A stretch of DNA of 64,000 bases, from assembly GCF_016722765.1 (NCBI RefSeq), contig NZ_JAEQND010000006.1, positions 248,001-312,000 on the forward strand, in the 5' to 3' direction. The position numbers were made by a program, and so were the translations under genes. This DNA comes from Ramlibacter alkalitolerans. Its GTDB lineage: Bacteria; Pseudomonadota; Gammaproteobacteria; Burkholderiales; Burkholderiaceae_C. Under the pieces are notes generated by a model. The model did not search any database and was not told the origin of the DNA. It worked only from the letters and a program-made list of their open reading frames with translations. How positions within the stretch are numbered: the first letter of the stretch is position 1; each line of letters begins with the position of its first letter. Of this stretch, positions 17,252 through 27,213 are shown one piece after another.

Positions 17252-18513
17252 AGACGCGCGTCGCCGTCACCGCCAGCGCAGCCACCCAATGCACCCACCG
17301 CGGCCACCGGCGTCGCGGCAAGGCTTGCACCGCGGCGGCGAGCCGCCCCGACTCCCCGTATTGCCCCGTCGCGGCTGGCCCATTCCAGCCGGTCGTGCGG
17401 ATGGCTCAGGAAGAGGTCGCCGGGCGAGAACCAGCCGCCGGGGCGGAAGGCGTCGGCCTCGGCTTCCGGGCGGTGCCAGTAACCCCGCGCCACGGCGCCG
17501 TGGCGCATCCAGATGCGCTGGGGAACGCTGCCCTGGGGCCCCGGCACACAGCTGGTCTGCGTCAACGGCGTGGGCCGCAGCAGGCCGGTCTCGTCGTCGC
17601 AGTACAGCACCAGCGCCAGGGTCTCGCTGGTGCCATAGCCTTCGACGGGCGCCAGGCCCGTGGCTTCGCGCCAGGCGGCGCGCGTGCCGGCGGGCAGCGC
17701 CTCGCCCACGGACACGTAGCGCCGCACGCCGGCATCCGCCAGCCGCGTTGCGATGCCGGCCTGCAACAGGCCGCGGTACAGCGCCGGCCCGCTGAACACC
17801 AGGGTGGGACGGAGGCGCTGCACGATCGTCTCGAACCCTTGCGGCGTGGGCCGGTGCGGATCCAGGACCACGGTGCCACCCGCGCGCAGGCCGGCGAACA
17901 GGCTGTTGCCCAGCGCATGGGCGGAGAACAGGCCGGAGCTGGCGTAGAAGCGGTCCGAGGAATCGGCTCCCAGCACGCCGCAGGCGAAGGAATGCACGTC
18001 GACCACCGTGCGGTGCACGTGGACCACGGCCTTGGCCGTGCCGCCGGTGCCTGGAGTCAAGACCCACAGCGCTGGGTCCTCGGCATCGCGCCTCACGGCA
18101 GGCATCATGCGGGCGGCGGCCACGGCCACCGCCCACCCCGGGCCGTTGCGCACCACCGCCGCCGGCAAGCCCTGCATCGCTTCCACGCCGGCCGCCGCAT
18201 CGTCTTCGCACCACACGAAGCGCGCATCGCTGTCGGCCAGGATCGCTTGCAGCTCGCCCGCAGGCAGCCGCGGATCGAGGCCGACCGCGACGCCGCCGGC
18301 CCAGATCACCCCGAGGTAGGTCGCCACCCAGTCGACGCTGTCGGCAGCGATCACGAACACGCGCTCGCCGGGGCGCAAGCCGCGGGCCTGCCACGCGCCC
18401 GCGACCTGTGCCACGAGGCGGCGCAGGACGCGGTAGGTGAGCTGCTGTTCGGCGCACAGGAGCGCGGAATGTCCGTCGCATCCGGCGGCCAGCAGCGTTT
18501 CGGCGGCGTTCAT
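17236..18513 (-). pseudogene. AMP-dependent CoA ligase, benzoate-CoA-ligase-like, C-terminus degenerate
   Basis: Reads 425 residues; members of this ligase family have about 500-540. The N-terminal domain is intact: start MNAAETLLAAGCDG with AAGGAGGAG before it, an unusual phosphate-binding loop TPGTGGTAKAVVH, the YGTSET motif and PGDLF with the conserved Asp. After about residue 380 the family match stops and the chain ends in low-complexity Arg/Ala/Gly. In another frame (17330-17259) the typical late C-domain segment appears, ending just where repeat 17165-17251 begins, so the catalytic Lys of the last motif is missing. I infer an internal deletion of roughly 70 residues, a frameshift and loss of the tail. 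The start overlaps the livF stop. A shortened adenylation-only protein remains possible. Confidence 0.65.
17259..17330 (-). pseudogene. Out-of-frame remnant of the CoA-ligase C-domain
   Basis: In a frame offset from the ligase gene, these bases encode VQALPRRRWPRWVHWVAAL then TATR. This resembles the segment before the TATGK motif of benzoate-CoA-type ligases. The match stops where the palindromic repeat begins. Basis: recognition by eye; an alignment would settle it. Confidence 0.5.
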
Positions 18514-19256
18514 GGCTCCTCCTTCGCCAGCGCAGCCGGCGTGCCGGCTTCCTGCAGTCGCACGCCGACCCAGCGATCGAGCGCGCGCAGGTCCTCCAGC
18601 TGGACCCGGCTGCGGGCGGAATGCACGACGCGGCCGCGCTCCAGCACCACGCAGCGCTGCGTCAGCGCGAGCGCCTGCGCCACCTGCTGCTCCACCAGCA
18701 GCAGCGACTGGCCTTCCTGCCGCACCATGCGCTCGAGGGCGGCGCACAGTTCTTCCACGATGACCGGGGCGAGCCCTTCGAGCGGCTCGTCCAGCAGGAG
18801 CAGGCGCGGATTGAGCATCAGCGCCCGCGCGATGGCGAGCATCTGCTGTTCGCCGCCCGAGAGTTCGTTGCCCCAGTTGCGCCGGCGCTCGCGCAACCGC
18901 GGAAAGAGGGTGTAGACGCGCTGCACGTCCCACTTGCCAGGCACTGCCGCGACGGTGAGGTTTTCCTCCACCGTGAGCGAGGCGAAGATCTCGCGCTCCT
19001 GCGGCACCCAGCCGAGGCCGGCCGCCGCGCGGCGATGGCGCGGGATGCGCGCCAGGTCCTTGCCGCCCCAGCGCAGCGTGCCCTCGCGCACCCGCGTCTG
19101 CCCCATGAGCGTGGCCAGCAGCGTGCTCTTGCCCACGCCGTTGCGACCGAGCAGGGCCAGGCTCTCGCCCTCGGCCAGCGAGAGCGTGCAGCGATCGAGC
19201 ACGATGGCCTCGCCGTAGCCGGCGGTGACGCGCTCCAGTTCCAGCATTTCAGCCAT
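18510..19256 (-). CDS. livF: LIV-type ABC transporter ATPase, first operon
   Basis: A 248-residue ATPase of the branched-chain amino-acid (HAAT) importer class. Walker A GRNGVGKST, Q-loop VPQERE, signature LSGGEQQ, Walker B LLLLDEPLEG and the switch His region LLLVEQQ are all present. Size and the short LivF form (no extended tail) separate it from LivG. Its start overlaps the livG stop by 8 bases, and its stop overlaps the ligase start. The fourth component of livK-H-M-G-F on the minus strand. The neighbouring acyl-CoA ligase suggests an aromatic or other organic acid as cargo rather than an amino acid (inference). Confidence 0.93.
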   Translation of the reverse strand: MAEMLELERVTAGYGEAIVLDRCTLSLAEGESLALLGRNGVGKSTLLATLMGQTRVREGTLRWGGKDLARIPRHRRAAAGLGWVPQEREIFASLTVEENLTVAAVPGKWDVQRVYTLFPRLRERRRNWGNELSGGEQQMLAIARALMLNPRLLLLDEPLEGLAPVIVEELCAALERMVRQEGQSLLLVEQQVAQALALTQRCVVLERGRVVHSARSRVQLEDLRALDRWVGVRLQEAGTPAALAKEEP

Positions 19257-20019
19257 GGCGCGCCTTTCCGAGGTAGACCTCGCGCACGCGCTCGTCGGCC
19301 GCGATCTGCGCCGGTGCGCCGGTCACGAGCTCGGCGCCGCCGGCCAGCACCGTGATGCAATCGGCGAACCGGAACACCAGCGACATGTCGTGCTCGATCA
19401 GCAGGATCGCGATGTCGTCCGGCAGTTCGGCCAGCACCGAGAACAGTTCGTCGCTCTCGCCTTCCGGCACGCCGGCGGCGGGTTCGTCCAGGAGCAGCAC
19501 GCGGGGGCGCACGGCGAGGGCCAGCGCCATCTCCAGCAGGCGCTGCTTGCCGTAGGCCAGCTCGCGGGTCTCGCGCAGGCAGTCGGGCCCGAGGTTGAGC
19601 CGCTCCAGCAGCACGTAGGCCTCGTCGATCTGCTCGCGGCGCCGTGTCAGCGCGAACAGCCGGCGCTCGAACACCGAAAGATGATCCCGCTCGCGTTCGC
19701 AGATCGTGTTGGCCACCGCTTCCAGTGGCGTGAGCCGGGGAAAGAGCGTGTTGATCTGGAACGTGCGTGCCAGGCCGCGCCGCACGCGCTGGTCCGGCCG
19801 CAGGGCGGTGATGTCCGCGCCATCCAGCCAGATCGATCCGCTGGAGGGCCGCAGGGCGCCCGTGAGCTGGTTCACCAGCGTCGTCTTGCCGGCGCCGTTG
19901 GGACCGATCAGCGCGTGGCGCGCGCCGGGGCGCAGGTTCAGGTTGATGTCCTGCGTGACCTTCAGGCCGCCGAAGGCCATGCACAGGTCCACGGTACGCA
20001 GCACCGGTTGCGGGATCAT
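19249..20019 (-). CDS. livG: LIV-type ABC transporter ATPase, first operon
   Basis: A 256-residue ATPase. Walker A is GPNGAGKTT. The LivG-specific RTFQINTLFPRLTPLEAV region follows. The signature is degenerate (LAYGKQR instead of LSGGQQ), as is usual in LivG. Walker B is VLLLDEPAAG and the switch region LIEHDM. It pairs with the downstream livF product to drive import through the LivHM permeases. Its ATG overlaps the livM stop by four bases. Confidence 0.93.
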   Translation of the reverse strand: MIPQPVLRTVDLCMAFGGLKVTQDINLNLRPGARHALIGPNGAGKTTLVNQLTGALRPSSGSIWLDGADITALRPDQRVRRGLARTFQINTLFPRLTPLEAVANTICERERDHLSVFERRLFALTRRREQIDEAYVLLERLNLGPDCLRETRELAYGKQRLLEMALALAVRPRVLLLDEPAAGVPEGESDELFSVLAELPDDIAILLIEHDMSLVFRFADCITVLAGGAELVTGAPAQIAADERVREVYLGKARHG

Positions 20020-21029
20020 CGCCTGCGCTCCATCCAGGCCGCGAGTCGCCGCAGTCCGCCGACCACGCCGCCATCGAGGTGGAGGGTCACCACGATCAGC
20101 AGCAGCCCGAGCCAGAACAGCCAGTATTCCGGACTGAGGTTGGCCAGCCGGTCCTGCGCCAGCATGAACACCGCGGCGCCGACGAAGCCGCCATACAGCG
20201 TGGCCGTGCCGCCGACGATCAGCATGATCAGCAGGTCGGCCGAGCGCTGGAAGCCCAGCACGTCGATGCCGACGAACTGGGTGGTCTGCGTCAGCAGCGC
20301 CCCGGCGACCGCGGCGAGCAGGGCCGAGAAGGTGTAGATGTTCGTCAGCCGGGCGCGGATCGGCACGCCGATGGCCTGGGCGCGCCGGTTGTTCTCGCGG
20401 ATGCAGCGCAGCGACAGGCCGTAGGGCGAGACCATCAGTGCGCGCACCAGCAGGAACAGGCCGAAGCTCACCGCCAGCACGTACAGGTAGGCGGTGCGAC
20501 CGAGCAGGTCGAAGCGGAACAGGCCCAGCACCGGGCCGACCTCCACGCCCTGCAGGCCGTCCACGCCGCCGGTGATCGCCGTCGCGCGGTTCGCCACCTC
20601 GTACAGCAGCATCGCGATGCCCAGCGTGATCATGAGGCGCCCGAGATCGTTGGCGCGCAGCACCAGGAAGCTGGTGAGCCAGCCCGCGGCAGCACCGACG
20701 GCGGCCGCCGCGGCGAGCCCTAGCAGCGGGTCGTGAACGCCCACGCGCGTGATGAGCCCCGCGGTGTAGGCGCCGAGTCCGAAGAAGGCCGCGTGCCCCA
20801 GCGTCACGATGCCGGCGTGGCCCAGGATCAGGTCCAGCGAAAGCGCGAACAGGCCCGCGATCAGGATCTGCGAGGCGAGCAGCAGGTTCTTCGGGAACAG
20901 GAAGAACACGGCCAGCAGCGCGATCCAGAACAGGATCTCGCCCTTGCCCCAGCGCTCGCGCGCCCGCAGTGCAAGCAGGTAAGGGGGCGCGCCGAGCAGG
21001 TGGCGCGGGACGGGCGGCGGCGTCTTCAT
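20016..21029 (-). CDS. livM: LIV-type ABC transporter permease, first operon
   Basis: A 337-residue membrane permease with about 8-10 helices. Family marks are LSLDLILGHAGIVTLGHAAFFGLGAY (shown in part: GHAGIVTLGHAAF), IRENNRRAQAIG, and GGTATLYGGFVGA near the C-terminus, the LivM cytoplasmic coupling and end motifs. Overlaps by four bases with livH upstream and livG downstream, showing a tightly coupled operon. Confidence 0.93.
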   Translation of the reverse strand: MKTPPPVPRHLLGAPPYLLALRARERWGKGEILFWIALLAVFFLFPKNLLLASQILIAGLFALSLDLILGHAGIVTLGHAAFFGLGAYTAGLITRVGVHDPLLGLAAAAAVGAAAGWLTSFLVLRANDLGRLMITLGIAMLLYEVANRATAITGGVDGLQGVEVGPVLGLFRFDLLGRTAYLYVLAVSFGLFLLVRALMVSPYGLSLRCIRENNRRAQAIGVPIRARLTNIYTFSALLAAVAGALLTQTTQFVGIDVLGFQRSADLLIMLIVGGTATLYGGFVGAAVFMLAQDRLANLSPEYWLFWLGLLLIVVTLHLDGGVVGGLRRLAAWMERRR

Positions 21030-21886
21030 GCGGGCCTCCGGCGCCCGAGCAGCCCGTGCGGAAAGGCGAGCAGCAGGCCGATCATGGCGGCGTAGATGAT
21101 GAAGGCGCCCACCTCGGGCAGGTAGTACTTGCCGGCGGTGTCGGCGATGCCGAGCACCATCGCGGCGAGCAGGGTGCCCGGGATGGAACCGGCCCCGCCC
21201 ACCACCACGACCAGCAGGAAGTACACCAGCGTCTTGAGCGGGAACTGCGGGTCCAGCCCCAGGATGTTCACGCCCAGCGCGCCCCCCAGGCCGGCCAGGC
21301 CGCTGCCGATCGCCAGCGTGAGCTGGAACACGCGGCCCACATGGATGCCCATCGCCTCGGCGGTGGACTGGCGGTCCACGGAGGCGCGGATGCGCGCGCC
21401 GAAGCGCGTGCGTTCGAGGCCGAACACCAGCGCCAGCGTGACGGCGACGCCCACGCCGACCAGGAACAGCTTGTAGCGCGAGAGCTCGAGCCCGAACACC
21501 ACGGTCTGGCCCGCCAGCGCCTGCGGCACTTCCACCGGCTGCTGCGTGGGTCCGAAGGCATAGGTCGCGGCGGCCACCGCCACCAGGATGATGCCCACCG
21601 TGAGCAGCACCTGCTTGAGGTGGGTGCTGCGATAGAGCGGCCGGTACAGCGTGCGCTCCAGCACGAGGCTGAACGCCGCCGTGGCCACGAAGACCAGCGG
21701 CAGGGCGAGCAGGAAGGGGATCCCTGCCTTGCCCATGCAGGTGACCAGCAGGTAGCCGCCGATCATCGCGAACACGCCGTGGGCCAGGTTGATGAATCCC
21801 ATCATCCCCAGCGTGACCGACAGCCCCACCGAGATGAGGAACAGCAGCATCCCGTAGGCGATGCCGTCGAAGAGGATGGTCAGCAT
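21026..21886 (-). CDS. livH: LIV-type ABC transporter permease, first operon
   Basis: A 286-residue permease, shorter than LivM. It shows the LivH marks MMGFINLAHG near residue 30, RASVDRQSTAEAMG around residue 180 and GGAGSIPG. Together with LivM it forms the membrane channel. The binding-protein gene lies about 100 bases upstream, separated by repeat family C (21908-21987), a typical place for a hairpin that lets the receptor be made in excess. Confidence 0.93.
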   Translation of the reverse strand: MLTILFDGIAYGMLLFLISVGLSVTLGMMGFINLAHGVFAMIGGYLLVTCMGKAGIPFLLALPLVFVATAAFSLVLERTLYRPLYRSTHLKQVLLTVGIILVAVAAATYAFGPTQQPVEVPQALAGQTVVFGLELSRYKLFLVGVGVAVTLALVFGLERTRFGARIRASVDRQSTAEAMGIHVGRVFQLTLAIGSGLAGLGGALGVNILGLDPQFPLKTLVYFLLVVVVGGAGSIPGTLLAAMVLGIADTAGKYYLPEVGAFIIYAAMIGLLLAFPHGLLGRRRPA

Positions 21887-21907
21887 GGCCGTTCCATGAG
21901 GCCGCAG

Positions 21908-21987
21908 CGCGGAATGACCTCGGCTTCGCCGTCGATGACGAAATGACCTGTCATTCCTTCATCGAAGCGCAGCGAGGTCATTCCGTC
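21908..21987. repeat. Repeat family C element (TCATTC/GAATGA palindrome)
   Basis: GGAATGACCTCGGCTTCG on the left mirrors CGAAGCGCAGCGAGGTCATTCC on the right, with AATGACCTGTCATT inside. Related elements lie at 42839-42962, 46829-46957 and 50795-50941. Its right end supplies part of the livK stop codon (TCA at 21986-21988). Confidence 0.75.
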
Positions 21988-23152
21988 ACTTGCCGGGATC
22001 CTTCACCGCCGGGAACTGGTCGAATTCGACGTTGTACAGCTTGCCGCCGACCCTCTTCACCTCCCGCACGTACACGGTCTGCACGACGTCGCGCGTGTCG
22101 GCGTCGATCTCGAGCGGGCCGCGCGGACTCTTGATCTTCATGCCGCGGAAGGCCTGCATCGCCTTGTCGCCGTCGATGCTGCCATGGAGCTTGCGCGCCA
22201 CTTCGTAGATCGCGGCCATGCCGTCCCAGGCGCCGACCGCCATGAAGTTGGGCCGCTGCGGGCTGATCTGCGCATACGCGGCGAGGAAGGCCTTGTTCTC
22301 CGGCGAGTCGTGCGCCATCGAGTAGTGGTGCGTGGAGATGACGCCCAGCGCATGGTCGCCGAGCGCCTCCAGGATGCCGTCCTCGGTCAGGTCGCCGGTC
22401 GTCAGCAGCTTGATCCCGGCCTTGTCGAGCCCGCGTTCGCTGTAGGCCTTCATGAAGCCCAGGGCCAGTTCGCCGGCCGGCATGAACACGAACACGGCCT
22501 GCGGCTTGGCGTCCTTCACGCGCTGCACGAAGGGGCCGAATTCCGGGTTCTTCAGCGGCACGCGCACGTCGCCGACGATCTCCCCGCCGGCCCTGGTGAA
22601 GGCGCCGCGGAAGGCCTTCTCCGCATCGTGGCCCGGGCCGTAGTCGGCCACCACGGTGTAGACTTTGCGCACGCCGGACTTCCAGGCCCACTGCGCCATC
22701 GGTTCCGTCACCTGCGGCAGCGTCATCGACGTGCGCACGATGTACGGCGACTTGGTGGTGATCACCGAGGTGGCCGCGTTCATGATCACGATCGGCTTCT
22801 TCGCCTCCGTCGCGACCGTGGCGACGGCGAGCGCATTGGGCGTGAGGCCGAAGCCGACGATGAAGTCCACTTCGTCCTTCACCACCAGTTCCTGTGCGAG
22901 GCGGCGCGCGACGTCGGGCGCCGGGCCGGTCGCGTCCTTCACGATCAGCTCGATCTTCCGGCCCGCGACGCTGTCGCCGTTGGCCTTCATGTACGCCTTC
23001 GCGCCGTTGGTGATCTGCTGGCCGAAGTCGGCGAAGGTGCCGGACATCTCGGCGATCACGCCGACCTTGATGGTGTTGCCCGCGGCGAGGGCGCAGGTGC
23101 ACGCGAGTGCTGCCGCCAGGGCCGCGGCCCCGCGAAGGATCGAACGCTTCAC
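21986..23152 (-). CDS. LIV-type ABC transporter substrate-binding protein, first operon
   Basis: A 388-residue periplasmic receptor with a Sec signal (about residues 1-23, ending ALA). The type I binding-protein start IKVGVIAEMSGTFADFGQQ and the motif DYGPGHD are typical of receptors annotated for aromatic or organic acids in Burkholderiales. It heads the minus-strand livKHMGF-ligase operon. The promoter should lie in the 178 bases shared with the divergent sigma-54 activator gene; a possible -24/-12 element is noted there. True amino-acid specificity cannot be excluded. Confidence 0.92.
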   Translation of the reverse strand: MKRSILRGAAALAAALACTCALAAGNTIKVGVIAEMSGTFADFGQQITNGAKAYMKANGDSVAGRKIELIVKDATGPAPDVARRLAQELVVKDEVDFIVGFGLTPNALAVATVATEAKKPIVIMNAATSVITTKSPYIVRTSMTLPQVTEPMAQWAWKSGVRKVYTVVADYGPGHDAEKAFRGAFTRAGGEIVGDVRVPLKNPEFGPFVQRVKDAKPQAVFVFMPAGELALGFMKAYSERGLDKAGIKLLTTGDLTEDGILEALGDHALGVISTHHYSMAHDSPENKAFLAAYAQISPQRPNFMAVGAWDGMAAIYEVARKLHGSIDGDKAMQAFRGMKIKSPRGPLEIDADTRDVVQTVYVREVKRVGGKLYNVEFDQFPAVKDPGK

Positions 23153-23210
23153 TGTCTGTCTCCTGTGGATGGTAGTCCGCCATCGGCGCTACACCTTGCC
23201 GGCCGCGGTG

Positions 23211-23241
23211 CACTCTTGTTGTGGTCGCAAGAGTGGATCCG
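23211..23241 (-). promoter_or_regulatory. Possible -24/-12 promoter and dyad before the first LIV operon
   Basis: On the minus strand GG (23240-23239) and GC (23228-23227) are exactly 10 bases apart and the -12 box reads TTGC, but the -24 box is CGGATCC rather than TGGCAC. A CACTCTT-11-AAGAGTG inverted repeat (23211-23235) overlaps it. It is much weaker than the element at 25002-25017. Confidence 0.3.
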
Positions 23242-23330
23242 TGCCGGATGCGGCGCAAGAGAGCAGGCCCGCGCAAACGCACAAGGCTTGCGAAGGATCA
23301 ACAAATCCGGGCCGCGCTACGATGCCGGCC

Positions 23331-24788
<1,458 letters not shown>

Positions 24789-24806
24789 CGGGCGTTGGGC
24801 CGGCTC

Positions 24807-24893
24807 GTAGGCTGGGGTGACGCGCGCCAGCGTCGGAACCCCAGCGCTTTCGCGCATCGCTGGGGTTGCGCTTCGCTCCACCGCCAGCCTACG
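24807..24893. repeat. Repeat family A element
   Basis: GTAGGCTGGGGTGACGCGCGCC at the left (shown in part: GTAGGCTGGGGTGACGCG) mirrors CCACCGCCAGCCTACG at the right, with inner CCCCAGCG/CGCTGGGG arms. It lies just after the activator gene and just before the candidate enhancer dyad. Confidence 0.8.
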
Positions 24894-24926
24894 TCTGACA
24901 TTCAGGCAAATGCCTGGAGATCAGAC
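24893..24926. promoter_or_regulatory. Candidate enhancer (activator binding) site, 34-bp bipartite dyad
   Basis: Perfect nested symmetry: GTCTGA, 4 bases, CAGGCA, AA, TGCCTG, 4 bases, TCAGAC. Its centre lies about 107 bases before the GC of the -12 box at 25015-25016, a usual distance for a sigma-54 activator site. The Fis-type activator is encoded immediately upstream. Binding by that protein is inference. Confidence 0.6.
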
Positions 24927-25001
24927 ACTTGAAATGACTGAAAATCGTACAGTCCGCCCTCCGCCAGCGGGAAAGTCCTGACCCGACAAGCACTTGCGCG
25001 C

Positions 25002-25017
25002 TGGCACAAGCCCTGCA
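25002..25017 (+). promoter_or_regulatory. Sigma-54 promoter of the second LIV operon
   Basis: TGGCAC, AAGCCC, TGCA: the GG and GC dinucleotides are exactly 10 bases apart and the -24 box is a full match to TGGCAC. Transcription would start about 25028, giving a leader of about 26 bases before the ATG at 25054, which includes the GCAGGAG ribosome site. Confidence 0.8.
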
Positions 25018-25053
25018 ATATCGGGCGGTCCGAAATACGAGCAGGAGACAAGC

Positions 25054-26250
25054 ATGCAAAGACGCATCTGGGTGGCCGCCGCCGCCTTGGCCGCCGGCAG
25101 CCTCGCCACGCCGCTGGCGTGGGCCCAGGCGAAGGAAATCCGGATCGCCCACGTCTACAGCCGCACCGGCCCGCTGGAGGCCTACGGCAAGCAGACCCAG
25201 ACCGGCCTGCTCATGGGCCTCGACTACGCGACCGGCGGCACGATGACCGTCGCCGGCCGCAAGATCGTCCTGATCGAGAAGGACGACCAGGGCAAGCCCG
25301 ACCTGGGCAAGTCGCTGCTCGCCAGCGCCTATTCCGACGACAAGGCGGATCTCGCCATCGGCCCGACCTCCTCCGGCGTCGCGCTGGCCATGCTGCCCGT
25401 GGCGGAGGAATACCGGAAGATCCTGCTGGTGGAGCCGGCCGTGGCCGACTCGATCACCGGCGACAGGTGGAACAAGTACATCTTCCGCACCGGCCGCAAC
25501 AGCTCGCAGGATGCGATCTCCAACGCGGTGGCGATGGACAAGCCGGGCACGCTGGTCGCCACGCTGGCGCAGGACTACGCCTTCGGGCGCGACGGCGTGA
25601 AGGCGTTCAAGGATGCGCTGAAGAACGCGAAGATCGTGCACGAGGAGTACCTGCCGCAGACCACGACGGACTTCACCGCGGGCATCCAGCGCATCGTCGA
25701 CAAGATGAAGGACCTGCCCGGTCGCAAGGCGATCGAGGTGATCTGGGCCGGCGGCACGCCGCCGTTCAATGCGCTGGCGGCGCAGAACCTCAAGCAGCGC
25801 TATGGCATCGACGTCTTCACCGGCGGCAACATCCTGCCGGCGATGGCTTCGTACAAGCAGTTCCCCGGCATGGAGGGCGCCACCTACTACTACTTCGGGA
25901 TCCCGAAGAACCCGGTGAACGAGGCCATGGTCGCCACGCACTACAAGCAGTTCAAGGCACCGCCGGACTTCTTCACCGCGGGCGGCTTCTCGGCCGCGAT
26001 GGCGATCGTCACCGCCCTGAAGAAGACCAACGGCGAAACGAACGCCGACAAGCTGATCCCCGCCATGGAGGGGATGTCCTTCGACACGCCCAAGGGCAAG
26101 ATGACTTTCCGCAAGGAGGACCATCAGGCCATGCAGAGCATGTACCACTTCCGGATCAAGGTGGATCCGGCCTTTGCCTGGGGCGTGCCCGAACTCGTGC
26201 GCGAGATCAAGCCGGAAGAGATGCAGGTCCCGATCCGGAACAAGCGCTAG
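25054..26250 (+). CDS. LIV-type ABC transporter substrate-binding protein, second operon
   Basis: A 398-residue periplasmic receptor. The signal peptide (about residues 1-23, ending AWA) precedes IRIAHVYSRTGPLEAYGKQ, typical of type I binding proteins of the HAAT class. Landmarks: IGPTSSGVALAML, DYAFGRDG, and a long C-terminal lobe. The ATG at 25054 follows GCAGGAGACAAGC; 20 upstream codons in frame are ignored. It heads genes for two ATPases and two permeases, then a 3-hydroxybutyrate oligomer hydrolase, so I infer that it may bind 3-hydroxybutyrate or short oligomers rather than an amino acid. Confidence 0.92.
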   Translation: MQRRIWVAAAALAAGSLATPLAWAQAKEIRIAHVYSRTGPLEAYGKQTQTGLLMGLDYATGGTMTVAGRKIVLIEKDDQGKPDLGKSLLASAYSDDKADLAIGPTSSGVALAMLPVAEEYRKILLVEPAVADSITGDRWNKYIFRTGRNSSQDAISNAVAMDKPGTLVATLAQDYAFGRDGVKAFKDALKNAKIVHEEYLPQTTTDFTAGIQRIVDKMKDLPGRKAIEVIWAGGTPPFNALAAQNLKQRYGIDVFTGGNILPAMASYKQFPGMEGATYYYFGIPKNPVNEAMVATHYKQFKAPPDFFTAGGFSAAMAIVTALKKTNGETNADKLIPAMEGMSFDTPKGKMTFRKEDHQAMQSMYHFRIKVDPAFAWGVPELVREIKPEEMQVPIRNKR

Positions 26251-26277
26251 CAACCGAAAGCGGACACCGGACAGCCG

Positions 26278-26378
26278 AACGCAAAAGCCGCAAAGGTTGC
26301 GCGAAAGCCGCAAAAGGGGAATCTTTTCATCCGGCCTTTCTTTCGCGGCTTTTGCGTAAGTTTCGCGGCTTTTGCGTT
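26278..26378. repeat. Inverted repeat with AACGCAAAAGCCGCAAA arms
   Basis: AACGCAAAAGCCGCAAA at 26278-26294 is mirrored by TTTCGCGGCTTTTGCGTT at 26361-26378; each arm is partly duplicated inside (GCGAAAGCCGCAAAA and TTTCGCGGCTTTTGCG). It separates the receptor gene from livG and could form a long stem. Only one copy is in this window. Confidence 0.75.
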
Positions 26379-26442
26379 GAATGGGGCTTCTCTCCTTCGC
26401 AGCCGAATCGACGGGTGCAGCAAGCGCTGACGCCGAGGAACC

Positions 26443-27213
26443 ATGACCCAACTCGCCACGCGCGACCTGACCATCCGGTTTGGCGGCCATGTCGCCGTCG
26501 ATGCGGTGACCTGCACGTTCGAGCCGGGCACGCTCACCGCCATCGTGGGGCCGAACGGGGCCGGCAAGACCACGTTCTTCAACCTGATCTCGGGCCAGCT
26601 GAAGGCCGATTCGGGCACCGTCACGCTGGGCGGGCGCGACCTGTCCAGGGCCTCCGCCTCGCAGCGCACGCGCGCCGGACTCGGTCGCGCCTTCCAGCTC
26701 ACCAACCTGTTTCCGCGGCTCACCGTGCTGGAGAACGTGCGCCTCGCCGTGCAGGCCACGCGCCCCGGCACCCACCGGCGCGGCTTGAACCTGTGGAGCG
26801 TGTGGAGCGACCATGGCGAACTGATGGCCCGCGCTGACGCGATCCTCGATGCCGTGGCGATGAAGGCGCGCGAGAACGAGCTGGTGGCCAACCTGCCGCA
26901 CGGCGACCAGCGCAAGCTCGAAGTGGCCTTGCTGATGGCGCTGGAGCCGCAGGTCTACATGTTCGACGAACCGACGGCGGGCATGAACCACGCGGAAGCG
27001 CCCGTGATCCTGGACCTGATCCGCAAGCTGAAGCAGGACCGGAGCAAGACCATCCTGCTGGTGGAGCACAAGATGGACGTGGTGCGCGAACTGGCGGACC
27101 GCATCGTGGTGCTGCACAACGGGGCGCTCGTGGCCGATGGTGCTCCGGCCGAAGTGATCGCTTCTCCCATCGTCCAGGAAGCGTACCTGGGTGTCGCGAA
27201 GGAGGCCGCATGA
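26443..27213 (+). CDS. livG: LIV-type ABC transporter ATPase, second operon
   Basis: A 256-residue ATPase with Walker A GPNGAGKTT, LGRAFQLTNLFPRLTVLENV, a degenerate signature (LPHGDQRKLE) as in other LivG proteins, Walker B VYMFDEPTAGM and switch LLVEHKMD. It works with the downstream LivF-like subunit. Its stop overlaps the next start codon (ATGA). Confidence 0.93.
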   Translation: MTQLATRDLTIRFGGHVAVDAVTCTFEPGTLTAIVGPNGAGKTTFFNLISGQLKADSGTVTLGGRDLSRASASQRTRAGLGRAFQLTNLFPRLTVLENVRLAVQATRPGTHRRGLNLWSVWSDHGELMARADAILDAVAMKARENELVANLPHGDQRKLEVALLMALEPQVYMFDEPTAGMNHAEAPVILDLIRKLKQDRSKTILLVEHKMDVVRELADRIVVLHNGALVADGAPAEVIASPIVQEAYLGVAKEAA

